DNA from: Variovorax guangxiensis
GTDB lineage: Bacteria; Pseudomonadota; Gammaproteobacteria; Burkholderiales; Burkholderiaceae_C
NCBI RefSeq assembly: GCF_003952165.1
Contig: NZ_RXFT01000009.1
Coordinates: forward strand, 186,001-250,000
Reading direction: 5' to 3'
Length of the DNA stretch: 64,000 nucleotides
Below are positions 18,542 to 26,700 of this stretch, one piece after another. Within the stretch, counting starts at the first letter, position 1; each line of letters begins with the position of its first letter. The notes under the pieces are model-generated. The model saw only the letters and a list, made by a program, of their open reading frames with translations. It ran no database searches and was not told the DNA's origin. A program made the translations under genes and the position numbers.

Positions 18542-18979
18542 ATGACGAACAAGTTCTCCCCTCTCGACCCGATGGCCATGTGGCGCGAACTCACGGCCCA
18601 GTGGGAAAAAGCCACCAACGAGTTCGCCAACGAGACCATGGCCTCGGACCCGTTCCGCCAGGGCATGCACGGCGGCATGAACGCCTCGCTCACCGCGCAG
18701 AAGGCGCTGGGCGAGCTGATGGCGCGCTACCTGACGATGCTGAACCTGCCGACGCGCGCCGACCTGCAAGTGCTGGGGGAGCAGCTGCAGCGCATCGACG
18801 ATCACCTGGCGCGCATTGCCCGCGCCGTGGAGGGCGGGCCCGCTTCCCCCGCTGCGGCAGCGCCAGGACCGCGCCGCACCCGGCAGCCTCCGAAGGCAGC
18901 ACCTGCAGCACCTGCAGCACCTGCGGCGGCGCCCGCCACCCCGCCCCGCACGCGCACGGCAGGAAAGCGCCCGGCATGA
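18542..18979 (+). CDS. PhaE-like subunit of class III PHA synthase (short form)
   Basis: A 145-residue protein. The N-terminal half is helical (DPMAMWRELTAQWEKATNEF). The segment YLTMLNLPTRADLQVLGEQLQRIDDHLARI (about 61-90) matches the C-terminal signature of PhaE, the non-catalytic partner of class III PhaC. It is much shorter than the roughly 350-residue classical PhaE and ends in a Pro/Ala/Arg tail. The stop overlaps the phaC start (ATGA), strong evidence of a stoichiometric complex. Alternative: a PhaE-related granule protein. Confidence 0.7.
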   Translation: MTNKFSPLDPMAMWRELTAQWEKATNEFANETMASDPFRQGMHGGMNASLTAQKALGELMARYLTMLNLPTRADLQVLGEQLQRIDDHLARIARAVEGGPASPAAAAPGPRRTRQPPKAAPAAPAAPAAAPATPPRTRTAGKRPA

Positions 18980-20064
18980 GCACCACCGCCGACACGCCCT
19001 TCGCCCTGCCCGACATCGCGGTCGACATGGCCGCCGAGATCGAGCGCGCGATCCAGCGCAACCTCAAGGGCCTGGACTTCCTCACCACCGCCGCGCCCGC
19101 CGTCGGCCAGACGCCCAAGGACGAGATCCACCGGCGCGGCACGCTGAGCCTGTACCACTACCGGCCCATGGCCGACGAGATCTACCGCGTGCCGCTGCTG
19201 ATCGTGATGGCGACCACCAACCGCGGCTACATCCTCGACCTCGCGCCCGGCCAGAGCATGGTCGAGCACCTGCTGCTGCAGGGCTACGACGTCTACATGA
19301 TGGACTGGAACGCGCCGCGCCCGCAGGAGAAGCACCTGCGCATCGAGGACTACGTGCTCGACTTCATCCCCGATTCCATCCGCCGCGTGCAGGAGCGCTC
19401 GGGCGAGGAAGACGTCACGCTCGTGGGCTACTGCATGGGCGGCGTGCTCTCCACGCTGTACGCCGCGCTGCACCCCGGCGGGCCGATGAAGAACCTCGCG
19501 CTCTTCACCACGCCCATCGACTTCAGCCGCATGAAGCTCTTCCACGCGTGGTCGGACCGCCGGTATTTCGACGTCGACCGGCTCATCGACACCGTGGGCA
19601 ACGTGCCGCCCGAGATGCTCTTCACCTCCTTCGACATGCTGCGCCCCGCCGGCCGGAGCGCCGGCATGGTGCAGCTGTGGGACAACATGGACAACGACGA
19701 ATTCGTCAGGTCGTACCGCATGTTCGACCGCTGGGGCAACGAGATGCTGCCGCTGGCCGGCGAGTACTTCCGCCAGACCGTCAAGGAGCTCATGTGGGGC
19801 AACAAGCTGTACAAGGGCGAGCTGGTGATCGGCGGGCAGAAGGTGCAGCTGAAGAACATCAAGGTGCCGGTGCTGCACGCGCTCGCGCAGCACGACCACA
19901 TCGTTCCCTACGAGGCCGGGCAGCCGCTCGTGGCCGGCGTCGGCTCCACCGACAAGGAGGAGGTGGTGCTCAAGGGCGGCCACGTCAGCCTCGCCGCCGG
20001 GCCCAACGCGGTGCGCCGGCTGTGGCCCAAACTCGACGAATGGCTTGGAGTGCGATCGACATGA
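18976..20064 (+). CDS. phaC: Class III-type poly(3-hydroxyalkanoate) synthase catalytic subunit
   Basis: Polymerises (R)-3-hydroxyacyl-CoA into PHA. The 362-residue length equals class III PhaC rather than the about 590-residue class I enzyme usual in Burkholderiales. The lipase-like box is GYCMGG with nucleophile C153; the other triad residues are D307 (AQHDHIVP) and H336 (KGGHVSLAAG). These positions are close to those of the Allochromatium enzyme. The conserved Trp region MDWNAPRP is present. It is coupled to the PhaE-like gene before it and to the GNAT gene after it, each by ATGA overlap. Confidence 0.88.
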   Translation: MSTTADTPFALPDIAVDMAAEIERAIQRNLKGLDFLTTAAPAVGQTPKDEIHRRGTLSLYHYRPMADEIYRVPLLIVMATTNRGYILDLAPGQSMVEHLLLQGYDVYMMDWNAPRPQEKHLRIEDYVLDFIPDSIRRVQERSGEEDVTLVGYCMGGVLSTLYAALHPGGPMKNLALFTTPIDFSRMKLFHAWSDRRYFDVDRLIDTVGNVPPEMLFTSFDMLRPAGRSAGMVQLWDNMDNDEFVRSYRMFDRWGNEMLPLAGEYFRQTVKELMWGNKLYKGELVIGGQKVQLKNIKVPVLHALAQHDHIVPYEAGQPLVAGVGSTDKEEVVLKGGHVSLAAGPNAVRRLWPKLDEWLGVRST

Positions 20065-20672
20065 GCATCACCACCGTGACCGACTCCTTCTCGCGGACCT
20101 ACCCGCGTACCGTGACCAGCAGCGAGGGCAGCATCGTCCTGCGCCTGATGGCCGCCGAAGACGCGGATGCCGTGCTCGCCTTCGCGCAGGCCCTCCCGGC
20201 ACACGACCTGCTCTTTTTGCCGCGCGACATCACCCAGCCCAAGGTGATGAACGCCTGGGTGCGCGCCATCGAGCGCGGCGACATCGACAGCGTGCTCGCG
20301 GTGCGCGAGAAGGCCGTGCTCGGCTGCGCGGCGGTCATCCGCGATCCGCACTCCTGGTCCAGCCATGTGGCCGAACTGCGAGTGCTCGCCGCGCCCGAGC
20401 TGCGCGGCAGCGGCCTGGGGCACAAGCTCGCCCGCGAGGCCTGCGCGCTGGCCATCGAGCGCGGCGCCGAAAAGCTGGTCGCGCGCATGACCGTCGACCA
20501 GCGCGGCGCCATCTCCGTCTTCCAGGCCCTGGGCTTCAGGCCCGAGGCGCTTCTGAGCAAGCACGTGAAGGACCGCCAGGGTGTGCCTCACGACCTGGTG
20601 GTGCTGAGCCACGACGTGGCGCGCTTCGAGGCGCAGATGCGGGCGTATGGGATGAACGACGCGCTCGCTTGA
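20061..20672 (+). CDS. GNAT-family N-acetyltransferase
   Basis: A 203-residue acetyl-CoA-dependent acyltransferase. The GNAT fold shows VAELRVLAAPELRGSGLGHKLAREACALA, with the pyrophosphate-binding RGSGLG loop, and a C-terminal VFQALGFRPEALL strand-helix. The substrate is unknown. It overlaps the phaC stop by 4 bases, so it belongs to the PHA transcription unit. Acetylation of a PHA-cycle protein is a testable idea but purely contextual. Confidence 0.85.
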   Translation: MSITTVTDSFSRTYPRTVTSSEGSIVLRLMAAEDADAVLAFAQALPAHDLLFLPRDITQPKVMNAWVRAIERGDIDSVLAVREKAVLGCAAVIRDPHSWSSHVAELRVLAAPELRGSGLGHKLAREACALAIERGAEKLVARMTVDQRGAISVFQALGFRPEALLSKHVKDRQGVPHDLVVLSHDVARFEAQMRAYGMNDALA

Positions 20673-20701
20673 TGAGGCGCCGCTCCCTGCACAATGCGCC
20701 C

Positions 20702-21172
20702 ATGCAGAAGGAGCCTCTCTACCGCAAGGTCAACACCAAGGCGCGCAATGTCCATCACGCCTTCGGAGGCGACTATCGTCACGAACGGAACACCAAGAAT
20801 TCCGAGCGCTCCGAAGCCACTCGAGGCTCCATGCACGGGAAACACCAACGCGGGCTCGACTACACCCCGCTGTTCCGCTTTCTCCTTTCAAAGATCGGTG
20901 CCGACTGGGACTCGGTGCATAGCGAAGCCGTGTCACGACTTGACCGGCCCGAACCGATCTTCTGGCTGGTGGCCCTGCGCACCGAGCAACGCCAAGACGT
21001 CGTGAGAATCGGCGATTCGAGCTACTACAGCGGCCTTTTTGTCGATGACGAAGGCAAGCTCCAGGTGGTCAATCCGACGCTGGGGCCCGAGCGGATGACG
21101 CCCAGCTGCCCGTGTTGCACCCATACCTTCAACGGCGTCCGATTCGGCGGATACGGCAGGGAAGAAGGCTGA
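20702..21172 (+). CDS. Conserved-looking hypothetical protein with C-terminal CPCC motif
   Basis: A 156-residue soluble protein of unknown function. No signal peptide or membrane segment is present. The first 50 residues are basic and hydrophilic (HHAFGGDYRHERNTKNSERS). The middle has a WDSVHSEAVSRL helix and an IFWLVAL strand. The end has a cysteine cluster, SCPCCTHTFNGVRFGG, which could bind a metal. Base composition is visibly less GC-rich than the flanking genes, especially 20740-21010, hinting at transfer. Only a weak ribosome site is seen. Confidence 0.6.
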   Translation: MQKEPLYRKVNTKARNVHHAFGGDYRHERNTKNSERSEATRGSMHGKHQRGLDYTPLFRFLLSKIGADWDSVHSEAVSRLDRPEPIFWLVALRTEQRQDVVRIGDSSYYSGLFVDDEGKLQVVNPTLGPERMTPSCPCCTHTFNGVRFGGYGREEG

Positions 21173-21231
21173 AAGCGGGAACTGCCGGAGCGGTCTTTTA
21201 AAATCGCGGATTCCCCCGCAGATTGCCCACC

Positions 21232-22860
21232 TTGTCTTTCGTAGCCGAAACCCGCCGCCGCCGCACCTTCGCGATCATTTCCCACCCTGACGCCGGCAAG
21301 ACCACGCTGACCGAAAAGCTGCTGCTTTTCTCCGGCGCGATCCAGATCGCCGGCTCGGTGAAGGCGCGCAAGGCCTCGCGCCATGCCACCTCCGACTGGA
21401 TGGAGATCGAGAAGCAGCGCGGCATCTCGGTGGCCTCGTCGGTGATGCAGATGGTCTACCGCGACCACGTCATCAACCTGCTCGACACGCCCGGCCACAA
21501 GGACTTCTCGGAAGACACCTACCGCGTGCTCACCGCCGTCGACTCGGCGCTGATGGTGATCGACGCGGCCAACGGCGTGGAAGCGCAGACGCGGCGGCTG
21601 ATCGAGGTCTGCCGCCAGCGCGACACGCCCATCATCACCTTCGTCAACAAGATGGACCGCGAAGTGCGCGAGCCGCTGGACATCCTCGACGAGGTGGAGC
21701 GCGAGCTGGGCATGCCCTGCGTGCCCATGACCTGGCCGGTGGGCCAGGGCAAGAGCTTCCGCGGGATCATGAACCTGCGCACGCAGGCGATGACGGTGTT
21801 CGAGTCGGGCAGCGAGCGCCTGCCGCAGGACTTCGAGACCATTCCGCTGAGCGAGCGCGATACGCTGGTCAAGCGCTTCGGCGCCGACTTCGAGACCGCC
21901 ATGGAAAGCATGGAGCTCGCCACTGGCGCATCGCCCGCCTGGGACCGCGAGGCCTTCCTGGCCGGCAAGCAGACGCCCGTGTTCTTCGGCTCCGGCGTGA
22001 ACAACTTCGGCGTGATGGAAGTGCTGGACGCGCTGGTCGACCTGGCGCCCTCGCCACGTTCGCGCACCAGCACCACGCTGGTCAACCGCCAGCCGGTGAC
22101 CAAGGAGATCCAGCCCGAGGACAAGGACTTCGCGGGCGTCGTCTTCAAGGTGCAGGCCAACATGGACGCCAACCACCGCGACCGCATCGCCTTCGTGCGC
22201 ATGGCCTCGGGCAAGTACACGCCGGGCATGAAGCTGAAGGTGCAGCGCACCGCCAAGGAACTGCGCCCCACGAGCGTCGTGACCTTCATGAGCCAGCGCC
22301 GCGAGGCAGTGGAAGAGGCCTACGCGGGCGACATCGTGGGTTTCACCACCCACGGCGGCGTGCAGCTGGGCGACACCATCACCGATGGCGCCAGCCTGCA
22401 GTTCACCGGCCTGCCCTTCTTCGCGCCCGAGCTCTTCATGACCGTGATCCTGAAGAACCCGCTGCGCACCAAGCAGCTGCAGCAGGGCCTGGCTCAGCTC
22501 GGCGAGGAAGGCGCGATCCAGGTCTTCCGCCCGGAGATCGGCGGCCCGATGCTGCTGGGCGCGGTCGGCCAGCTGCAGTTCGAAGTGGTGCAGCACCGCC
22601 TGAAGGCCGAGTACGACGCCGACGTGCGCCTCGAAGGCTGCCAGTACACCGGCGCACGCTGGATCACGGCCGACACGCCCGCCGAGCTGCGCGAGTTCGT
22701 CAACGCGTACCCGCAGCGCATGGCGAAGGACGCGGCGGACACGCTGGCCTTCCTGTGCACCTCGCCGTATGACGTGCGGCTGGCGCAGGAGCGGTTTCCG
22801 AAGATCCACTTCCATCCGCTGCGCGAGCATGCGGGGCTGGCGCTGCAGAGCGCGGGGTAA
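21232..22860 (+). CDS. prfC: Peptide chain release factor 3
   Basis: Translational GTPase that ejects RF1/RF2 from the ribosome after termination. About 542 residues. GTPase motifs are G1 HPDAGKTT, G2/switch I RHATSDWMEIEKQRGIS, G3 DTPGHKDF and G4 NKMDRE. Domain II and the C-terminal RF3 domain (CQYTGARWI, AQERFPKIHFHPLREH) follow. Two TTG codons (21223, 21232) could start it. I chose the second because it gives an MSFVAETRRRRTFAIISHPD-type N-terminus; the first adds three residues. No strong ribosome site marks either. Confidence 0.96.
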   Translation: MSFVAETRRRRTFAIISHPDAGKTTLTEKLLLFSGAIQIAGSVKARKASRHATSDWMEIEKQRGISVASSVMQMVYRDHVINLLDTPGHKDFSEDTYRVLTAVDSALMVIDAANGVEAQTRRLIEVCRQRDTPIITFVNKMDREVREPLDILDEVERELGMPCVPMTWPVGQGKSFRGIMNLRTQAMTVFESGSERLPQDFETIPLSERDTLVKRFGADFETAMESMELATGASPAWDREAFLAGKQTPVFFGSGVNNFGVMEVLDALVDLAPSPRSRTSTTLVNRQPVTKEIQPEDKDFAGVVFKVQANMDANHRDRIAFVRMASGKYTPGMKLKVQRTAKELRPTSVVTFMSQRREAVEEAYAGDIVGFTTHGGVQLGDTITDGASLQFTGLPFFAPELFMTVILKNPLRTKQLQQGLAQLGEEGAIQVFRPEIGGPMLLGAVGQLQFEVVQHRLKAEYDADVRLEGCQYTGARWITADTPAELREFVNAYPQRMAKDAADTLAFLCTSPYDVRLAQERFPKIHFHPLREHAGLALQSAG

Positions 22861-22877
22861 ACAGACGGGATCGGGTA

Positions 22878-22970
22878 GCCGAACGCAGAAGGAAGACAAA
22901 AACTACGCAGAGGTCGCAGAAGAGAACCTGGTCATTTCTGGATTTGTCCTCTGCGACTTCTGCGTTCGGC
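22878..22970. repeat. Imperfect palindromic intergenic repeat
   Basis: Perfect outer arms GCCGAACGCAGAAG (22878-22891) and CTTCTGCGTTCGGC (22957-22970) enclose 65 bp. The interior holds more copies of the CGCAGAG / GTCGCAGA theme in both orientations. It fills most of the prfC-ABC permease gap (132 bp), between convergent genes, and is AT-richer than its surroundings. This looks like a dispersed palindromic element rather than a simple terminator. Confidence 0.65.
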
Positions 22971-22992
22971 TTTCCTGCCGGTTCGCAGTCCC

Positions 22993-23805
22993 TCAACTGC
23001 CCGTCGACGCATAGCGGCGCAACCCGAAGCGCCACACCCCGAAAGCCGCCGCCAGGAACACGAACCCGGCGAGCGGCGACACCAGGCCCACCCACGCCGG
23101 CGCCCCCAGCGGGTCGGCCTTCCCCAGGATCGCCAGCACCGGGTAATAGGCCACGCAGGCCAGCGGCACGATGAAGGTCAGCACGCGCCGGAACCAGCGC
23201 GCATAGAGCGCCAGCGGGTACTGCGCGGCCTGCACGCCGCCGTAGGTCAGCACGTTCGCGATCTCGAGGCTCTCGACGGTCCAGAAGGCCAGCGTGCCCT
23301 GGAGCACCAGGATGCCGAGGAACAGCGCCACGCCGCCCGCGATGGCGATCAGCGCGATGGCGACCGCGCCCGGCGTCCACGCGATGCCCATCTGCTGCGT
23401 GGCGAACGCCACCATCGCCAGCCCCTGCAGCAGCCGGCCCAGGCGGCTGATGCGAAAGTCGTTGCCCATCAGCTGCAGCGCGAGCGGACGCGGCCGCAGC
23501 AGCAGGCGGTCGAAGGCGCCGGTGCGCAAAAACTCCGTGCCGAGCACGTCGAAGCCGCGGCCCAGCGCATCGGCCAGCGCGAACATGCAGTTCACCAGGC
23601 CGTAGAAGAGGGCCACCTCGCCGATGCGCCAGCCCTGCACGTCGCCGAAGCGGTGGAACAGCGCCCATACGGCGATCACCTCGATGCCGGTGCCGAGGAA
23701 CTGGCCGACGGTCAACATCAGCGCCGAAGCCGGGTAGCGCGCCTGTCCGCCGAGGGACGCGCCCACCAGCCGGAAGAAGAGCGGAATCGATCCCATCGCC
23801 CTCAC
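22993..23805 (-). CDS. ABC-2 type exporter permease (COG3694/DUF990-like)
   Basis: A 270-residue inner-membrane protein with about six hydrophobic helices. The pattern GTEFLRTGAFDRLLLRPRPLALQ after the second helix pair is typical of the DUF990 permeases that pair with a COG4586-type ATPase. It is the third gene of a minus-strand ABC unit (ATPase, permease, permease), 6 bp after the second permease gene. The substrate is unknown in the family. An alternative start lies 9 bp downstream (MGSIPLFF). Confidence 0.82.
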   Translation of the reverse strand: MRAMGSIPLFFRLVGASLGGQARYPASALMLTVGQFLGTGIEVIAVWALFHRFGDVQGWRIGEVALFYGLVNCMFALADALGRGFDVLGTEFLRTGAFDRLLLRPRPLALQLMGNDFRISRLGRLLQGLAMVAFATQQMGIAWTPGAVAIALIAIAGGVALFLGILVLQGTLAFWTVESLEIANVLTYGGVQAAQYPLALYARWFRRVLTFIVPLACVAYYPVLAILGKADPLGAPAWVGLVSPLAGFVFLAAAFGVWRFGLRRYASTGS

Positions 23806-23811
23806 CTGCCC

Positions 23812-24666
23812 TTACCCGCCCTGCACCTGCAGGCCGCGCATGGTGCGGCCCATGGCGAAATGGCCGAAGGCCACGAGCACCGCGATCCAGAAGGCCTGCA
23901 GCCCCAGCCCGCCGACGGCCTGCCAGCCCCGCAGCTGCCCGAAGTACAGGCGCGCCGGAATGTCCATCAGCCCGGCCAGCGGCTGGACCAGCAGCGCGGT
24001 CTGCCAGCCGTCGGGCAGCATCGCGAGCGGCAGCAGGTTGCCAGAGAGAACGATGACCACCGGCGTGGCCACCGCGCTGATGCCGCGTTCGTTGAGCGCG
24101 GCGGTGGCGGCCACGTTCAGCAGCATCACCATCGACGTCGACAGCAGCAGCGCGAGCACGGCCGAGAGCACGAAGGCGAGCCCCGCCGCCACGCCCGCCG
24201 GCAGCTGCCAGGCCCACTCGCCCAGCCCGAACAGCGGCAGCGCGACCATCGCGAAGGCCGCCATCAGCGCCACGCGTGGCAGCACGCGCGCGGCGATCCA
24301 GCCGGCGCTGCGCGCGAACCACAGCGCGTAGGCATCCACCGGCCGCAGCCGGTCGTAGGCGACGGCGCCGGTGCGCACCGCCTGCGCCACTTCCGGGTCG
24401 CCCAGCCACGGCAGCAGCACGAGCAGCCCCTGCGCGAGCCAGCTGTAGGTGATGGCCTGCGCGAGCGACATCGAGCTGCTCGCGCCGGTGCCAGCCGCAT
24501 GCCCGTAGAAGGCCGCGAACACCATCACCTTGATGCCGCCCCACCAGCACTGCGTGGCGAAGCCGGCGAGCGCGGCGGTGCGGTACTGCAGCATCTGCAG
24601 GAAGCGCGATGCGAAGGCCGCGAGATAGGGTCTCGCCAGGTCGCGCGGGCTGGTCGCCGCCGTCAT
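23812..24666 (-). CDS. ABC-2 type exporter permease (COG4587-like)
   Basis: A 284-residue membrane protein with about six transmembrane helices. Its N-terminal ARPYLAAFASRFLQMLQYRTAALAG and the VRTGAVAYDRLRPVDAYALW loop match the partner permease of DUF990 systems. Its start overlaps the ATPase stop (ATGA), so the two are translationally coupled. It forms a heterodimeric export channel with the downstream permease. Confidence 0.82.
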   Translation of the reverse strand: MTAATSPRDLARPYLAAFASRFLQMLQYRTAALAGFATQCWWGGIKVMVFAAFYGHAAGTGASSSMSLAQAITYSWLAQGLLVLLPWLGDPEVAQAVRTGAVAYDRLRPVDAYALWFARSAGWIAARVLPRVALMAAFAMVALPLFGLGEWAWQLPAGVAAGLAFVLSAVLALLLSTSMVMLLNVAATAALNERGISAVATPVVIVLSGNLLPLAMLPDGWQTALLVQPLAGLMDIPARLYFGQLRGWQAVGGLGLQAFWIAVLVAFGHFAMGRTMRGLQVQGG

Positions 24667-25658
24667 GCCTCGGCCGCTCCGTGCATGGCGTAGAAGCGGG
24701 CGATGACGGCCTCGATCGCCAGCCCTTCGAGGCGGATGTCTTCCACCGCATGCGCGGCCGCGATGCGCGCGATCAGCGCGGGCGCTGCGGTCTGCGCCGG
24801 GTCGAAGTCGAGCACCAGCGTCTGGCCGTCGCGCGAGTGCACCCGCGCGCCTTCCACCTGCGCGGGCAGCTCGGCGCCCTGCGCGAAGTCGACCACCAGG
24901 CGGCGCTCGGCCATCACCTGCGCGCGCAGCGCCTCGACCGGGCTGTCGGCCAGCACGCGGCCGTGGCCGATGATGATCACGCGGCGAGCCAGCGCCTCGA
25001 TGTCGTGCATGTCGTGCGTGGTCAGCAGCACGGTGGTGCCGCGCTCGCGGTTGGCGCGACGCACGAAGTCGCGCACCGCGAGCTTGGAGGGCGCGTCGAG
25101 GCCGATGGTGGGCTCATCGAGAAAAAGGATGTCGGGCTCGTGCAGCAGCGCGGCAGCGATCTCCGCGCGCATGCGCTGGCCCAGCGAGAGCTGCCGCACC
25201 GGCTGCGCGAGCACGCGCTCCAGGTTCAGCAGCGCCACCAGTTCGTCGCGCGTGCGGCGGTAGCGTGCCGGGTCCACGCGGTAGATGTCGCGCAGCAGGT
25301 CGAAGCCGTCGCCCACGGGCAGGTCCCACCACAGCTGCGTGCGCTGGCCGAAGACCACGCCGATGCGCGCCACGTGGCGCTCGCGTTCGGCGAAGGGATC
25401 GCGACCGTCGATCTCCACGCGCCCGCCATCGGGCCGCAGGATGCCAGAGAGGATCTTGATGGTGGTCGACTTGCCCGCGCCGTTCGGCCCGATGAAGCCC
25501 AGCAGCTCGCCGCGCTCCAGCGCGAACGACACGCCCGACAGCGCCTCCACCGTGCGATGGCGGCGCTGCACGAGGCCGCGCAGCGCGCCGATCACGCCGG
25601 GGTCGCGTTCGGAGATGCGGTAGGTCTTGCGAAGGTCGTCGACGAGGATGTGGGGCAT
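24663..25658 (-). CDS. ABC exporter ATP-binding protein (COG4586-like)
   Basis: A 331-residue ATPase of the NatA/CcmA-like exporter class. Walker A GPNGAGKST (57-65), signature LSLGQRMRAE, Walker B ILFLDEPTIGLD and switch His in TTHDMHDIE are intact. A C-terminal extension of about 90 residues follows the nucleotide domain, as in COG4586 proteins. The ATG at 25658 gives the family N-terminus MPHILVDDLRKTY; upstream in-frame codons run into the divergent HAD gene promoter region. First gene of the three-gene export unit. Confidence 0.9.
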   Translation of the reverse strand: MPHILVDDLRKTYRISERDPGVIGALRGLVQRRHRTVEALSGVSFALERGELLGFIGPNGAGKSTTIKILSGILRPDGGRVEIDGRDPFAERERHVARIGVVFGQRTQLWWDLPVGDGFDLLRDIYRVDPARYRRTRDELVALLNLERVLAQPVRQLSLGQRMRAEIAAALLHEPDILFLDEPTIGLDAPSKLAVRDFVRRANRERGTTVLLTTHDMHDIEALARRVIIIGHGRVLADSPVEALRAQVMAERRLVVDFAQGAELPAQVEGARVHSRDGQTLVLDFDPAQTAAPALIARIAAAHAVEDIRLEGLAIEAVIARFYAMHGAAEA

Positions 25659-25752
25659 GGAGGGCGCCGCGCCGGCCTCGATGGCACGGCGGGGGCGGGA
25701 TGCTACACGAAAGCGCCGGTACGATCGGCGCTCCCCCTGCATTGCTCTCTCC

Positions 25753-26571
25753 ATGCCCACCTTGCCTTCTTCGCCCCACCATCTGCTGCCGCTGGCCCAA
25801 TGGCCGCAGGCCGCGCGCGGTGCGCTCATCGGCGTCTTCACCGACATCGACGACACGCTCACGCACGACGGCGCCATCACGCCCGATGCGCTGCAGGCGC
25901 TGGGCGATCTGAAGGCGGCGGGGCTTTCGGTGGTGGCGATCACCGGCCGGCCGGTGGGCTGGAGCCTGCCCTTCGTCAACGCCTGGCCGGTCGACGCCAT
26001 CGTGGCCGAGAACGGCGCGGTCGCGCTGCTGCCCTCGGCCGATGGCAAGGTCGAGAAGCGCTACCAGCAGGACGAGCCCACGCGCGCCGCCAACTTCGCG
26101 CGCATGCAGGCGGTGCTGGAGCGCATCGAACGCGAGCTGCCGGGCGTGGGTCGCGCCACCGACTCGCCGGGGCGCGAGACCGACATCGCCATCGACCACA
26201 GCGAGTTCGTGCAGCTGAGCGACGCCACCATCGCGCAGGTGGTGGCGCTGATGCGCGGCGAGGGCATGCACGCCACCGTGAGCAGCATCCACGTCAACGG
26301 CTGGTACGGCGACAACGACAAGCTCGAAGGCGCGCGCTGGATCGTGCGCGAGCTGTGGGGTCGCACGCTAGACGGCGAGATGGACCGCTGGGCCTACGTG
26401 GGCGACTCCACCAACGACCAGCTGATGTTCCGCAGCTTCGCGCACAGCATCGGCGTGGCGAACGTCGCGCGCTTCGTGCCGCAGTTGGAGCACCTGCCGC
26501 GCTACGTGACGCGGGGCGAACGCGGCACCGGCTTCGCCGAGGCGGCGAGCGCGATTCTCTCGGCGCGCTGA
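25753..26571 (+). CDS. HAD-IIB family phosphatase (sugar-phosphatase-like)
   Basis: A 272-residue cytosolic HAD hydrolase. Motif I is DIDDTLT (nucleophile D31, general acid D33), motif II lies in AITGRP, and motif IV is GDSTNDQLMF. The type IIB cap lies between motifs II and III. Relatives include mannosyl-3-phosphoglycerate and sucrose/trehalose-phosphate phosphatases, but no sugar-synthase gene is adjacent, so the substrate is open. Divergent from the ABC exporter. Confidence 0.82.
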   Translation: MPTLPSSPHHLLPLAQWPQAARGALIGVFTDIDDTLTHDGAITPDALQALGDLKAAGLSVVAITGRPVGWSLPFVNAWPVDAIVAENGAVALLPSADGKVEKRYQQDEPTRAANFARMQAVLERIERELPGVGRATDSPGRETDIAIDHSEFVQLSDATIAQVVALMRGEGMHATVSSIHVNGWYGDNDKLEGARWIVRELWGRTLDGEMDRWAYVGDSTNDQLMFRSFAHSIGVANVARFVPQLEHLPRYVTRGERGTGFAEAASAILSAR

Positions 26572-26622
26572 ACACCGCCGGACGCTGCGGACAAACAACA
26601 CTCCGCGCGAAAAATGCGGACG

Positions 26623-26646
26623 AAAAAAAGCCCGCACGAGGCGGGC
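26623..26646 (-). terminator. Intrinsic terminator of the porin gene
   Basis: Arms GCCCGC (26630-26635) and GCGGGC (26641-26646) with a 5-nt loop. On the minus strand the stem is followed by seven T. It is 55 bp downstream of the porin stop. Confidence 0.85.
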
Positions 26647-26700
26647 GAAGGGACCGTTCGACGGGGTCCTTGGAGAAAACAGTCTCGGGGTTCGCTGCGA

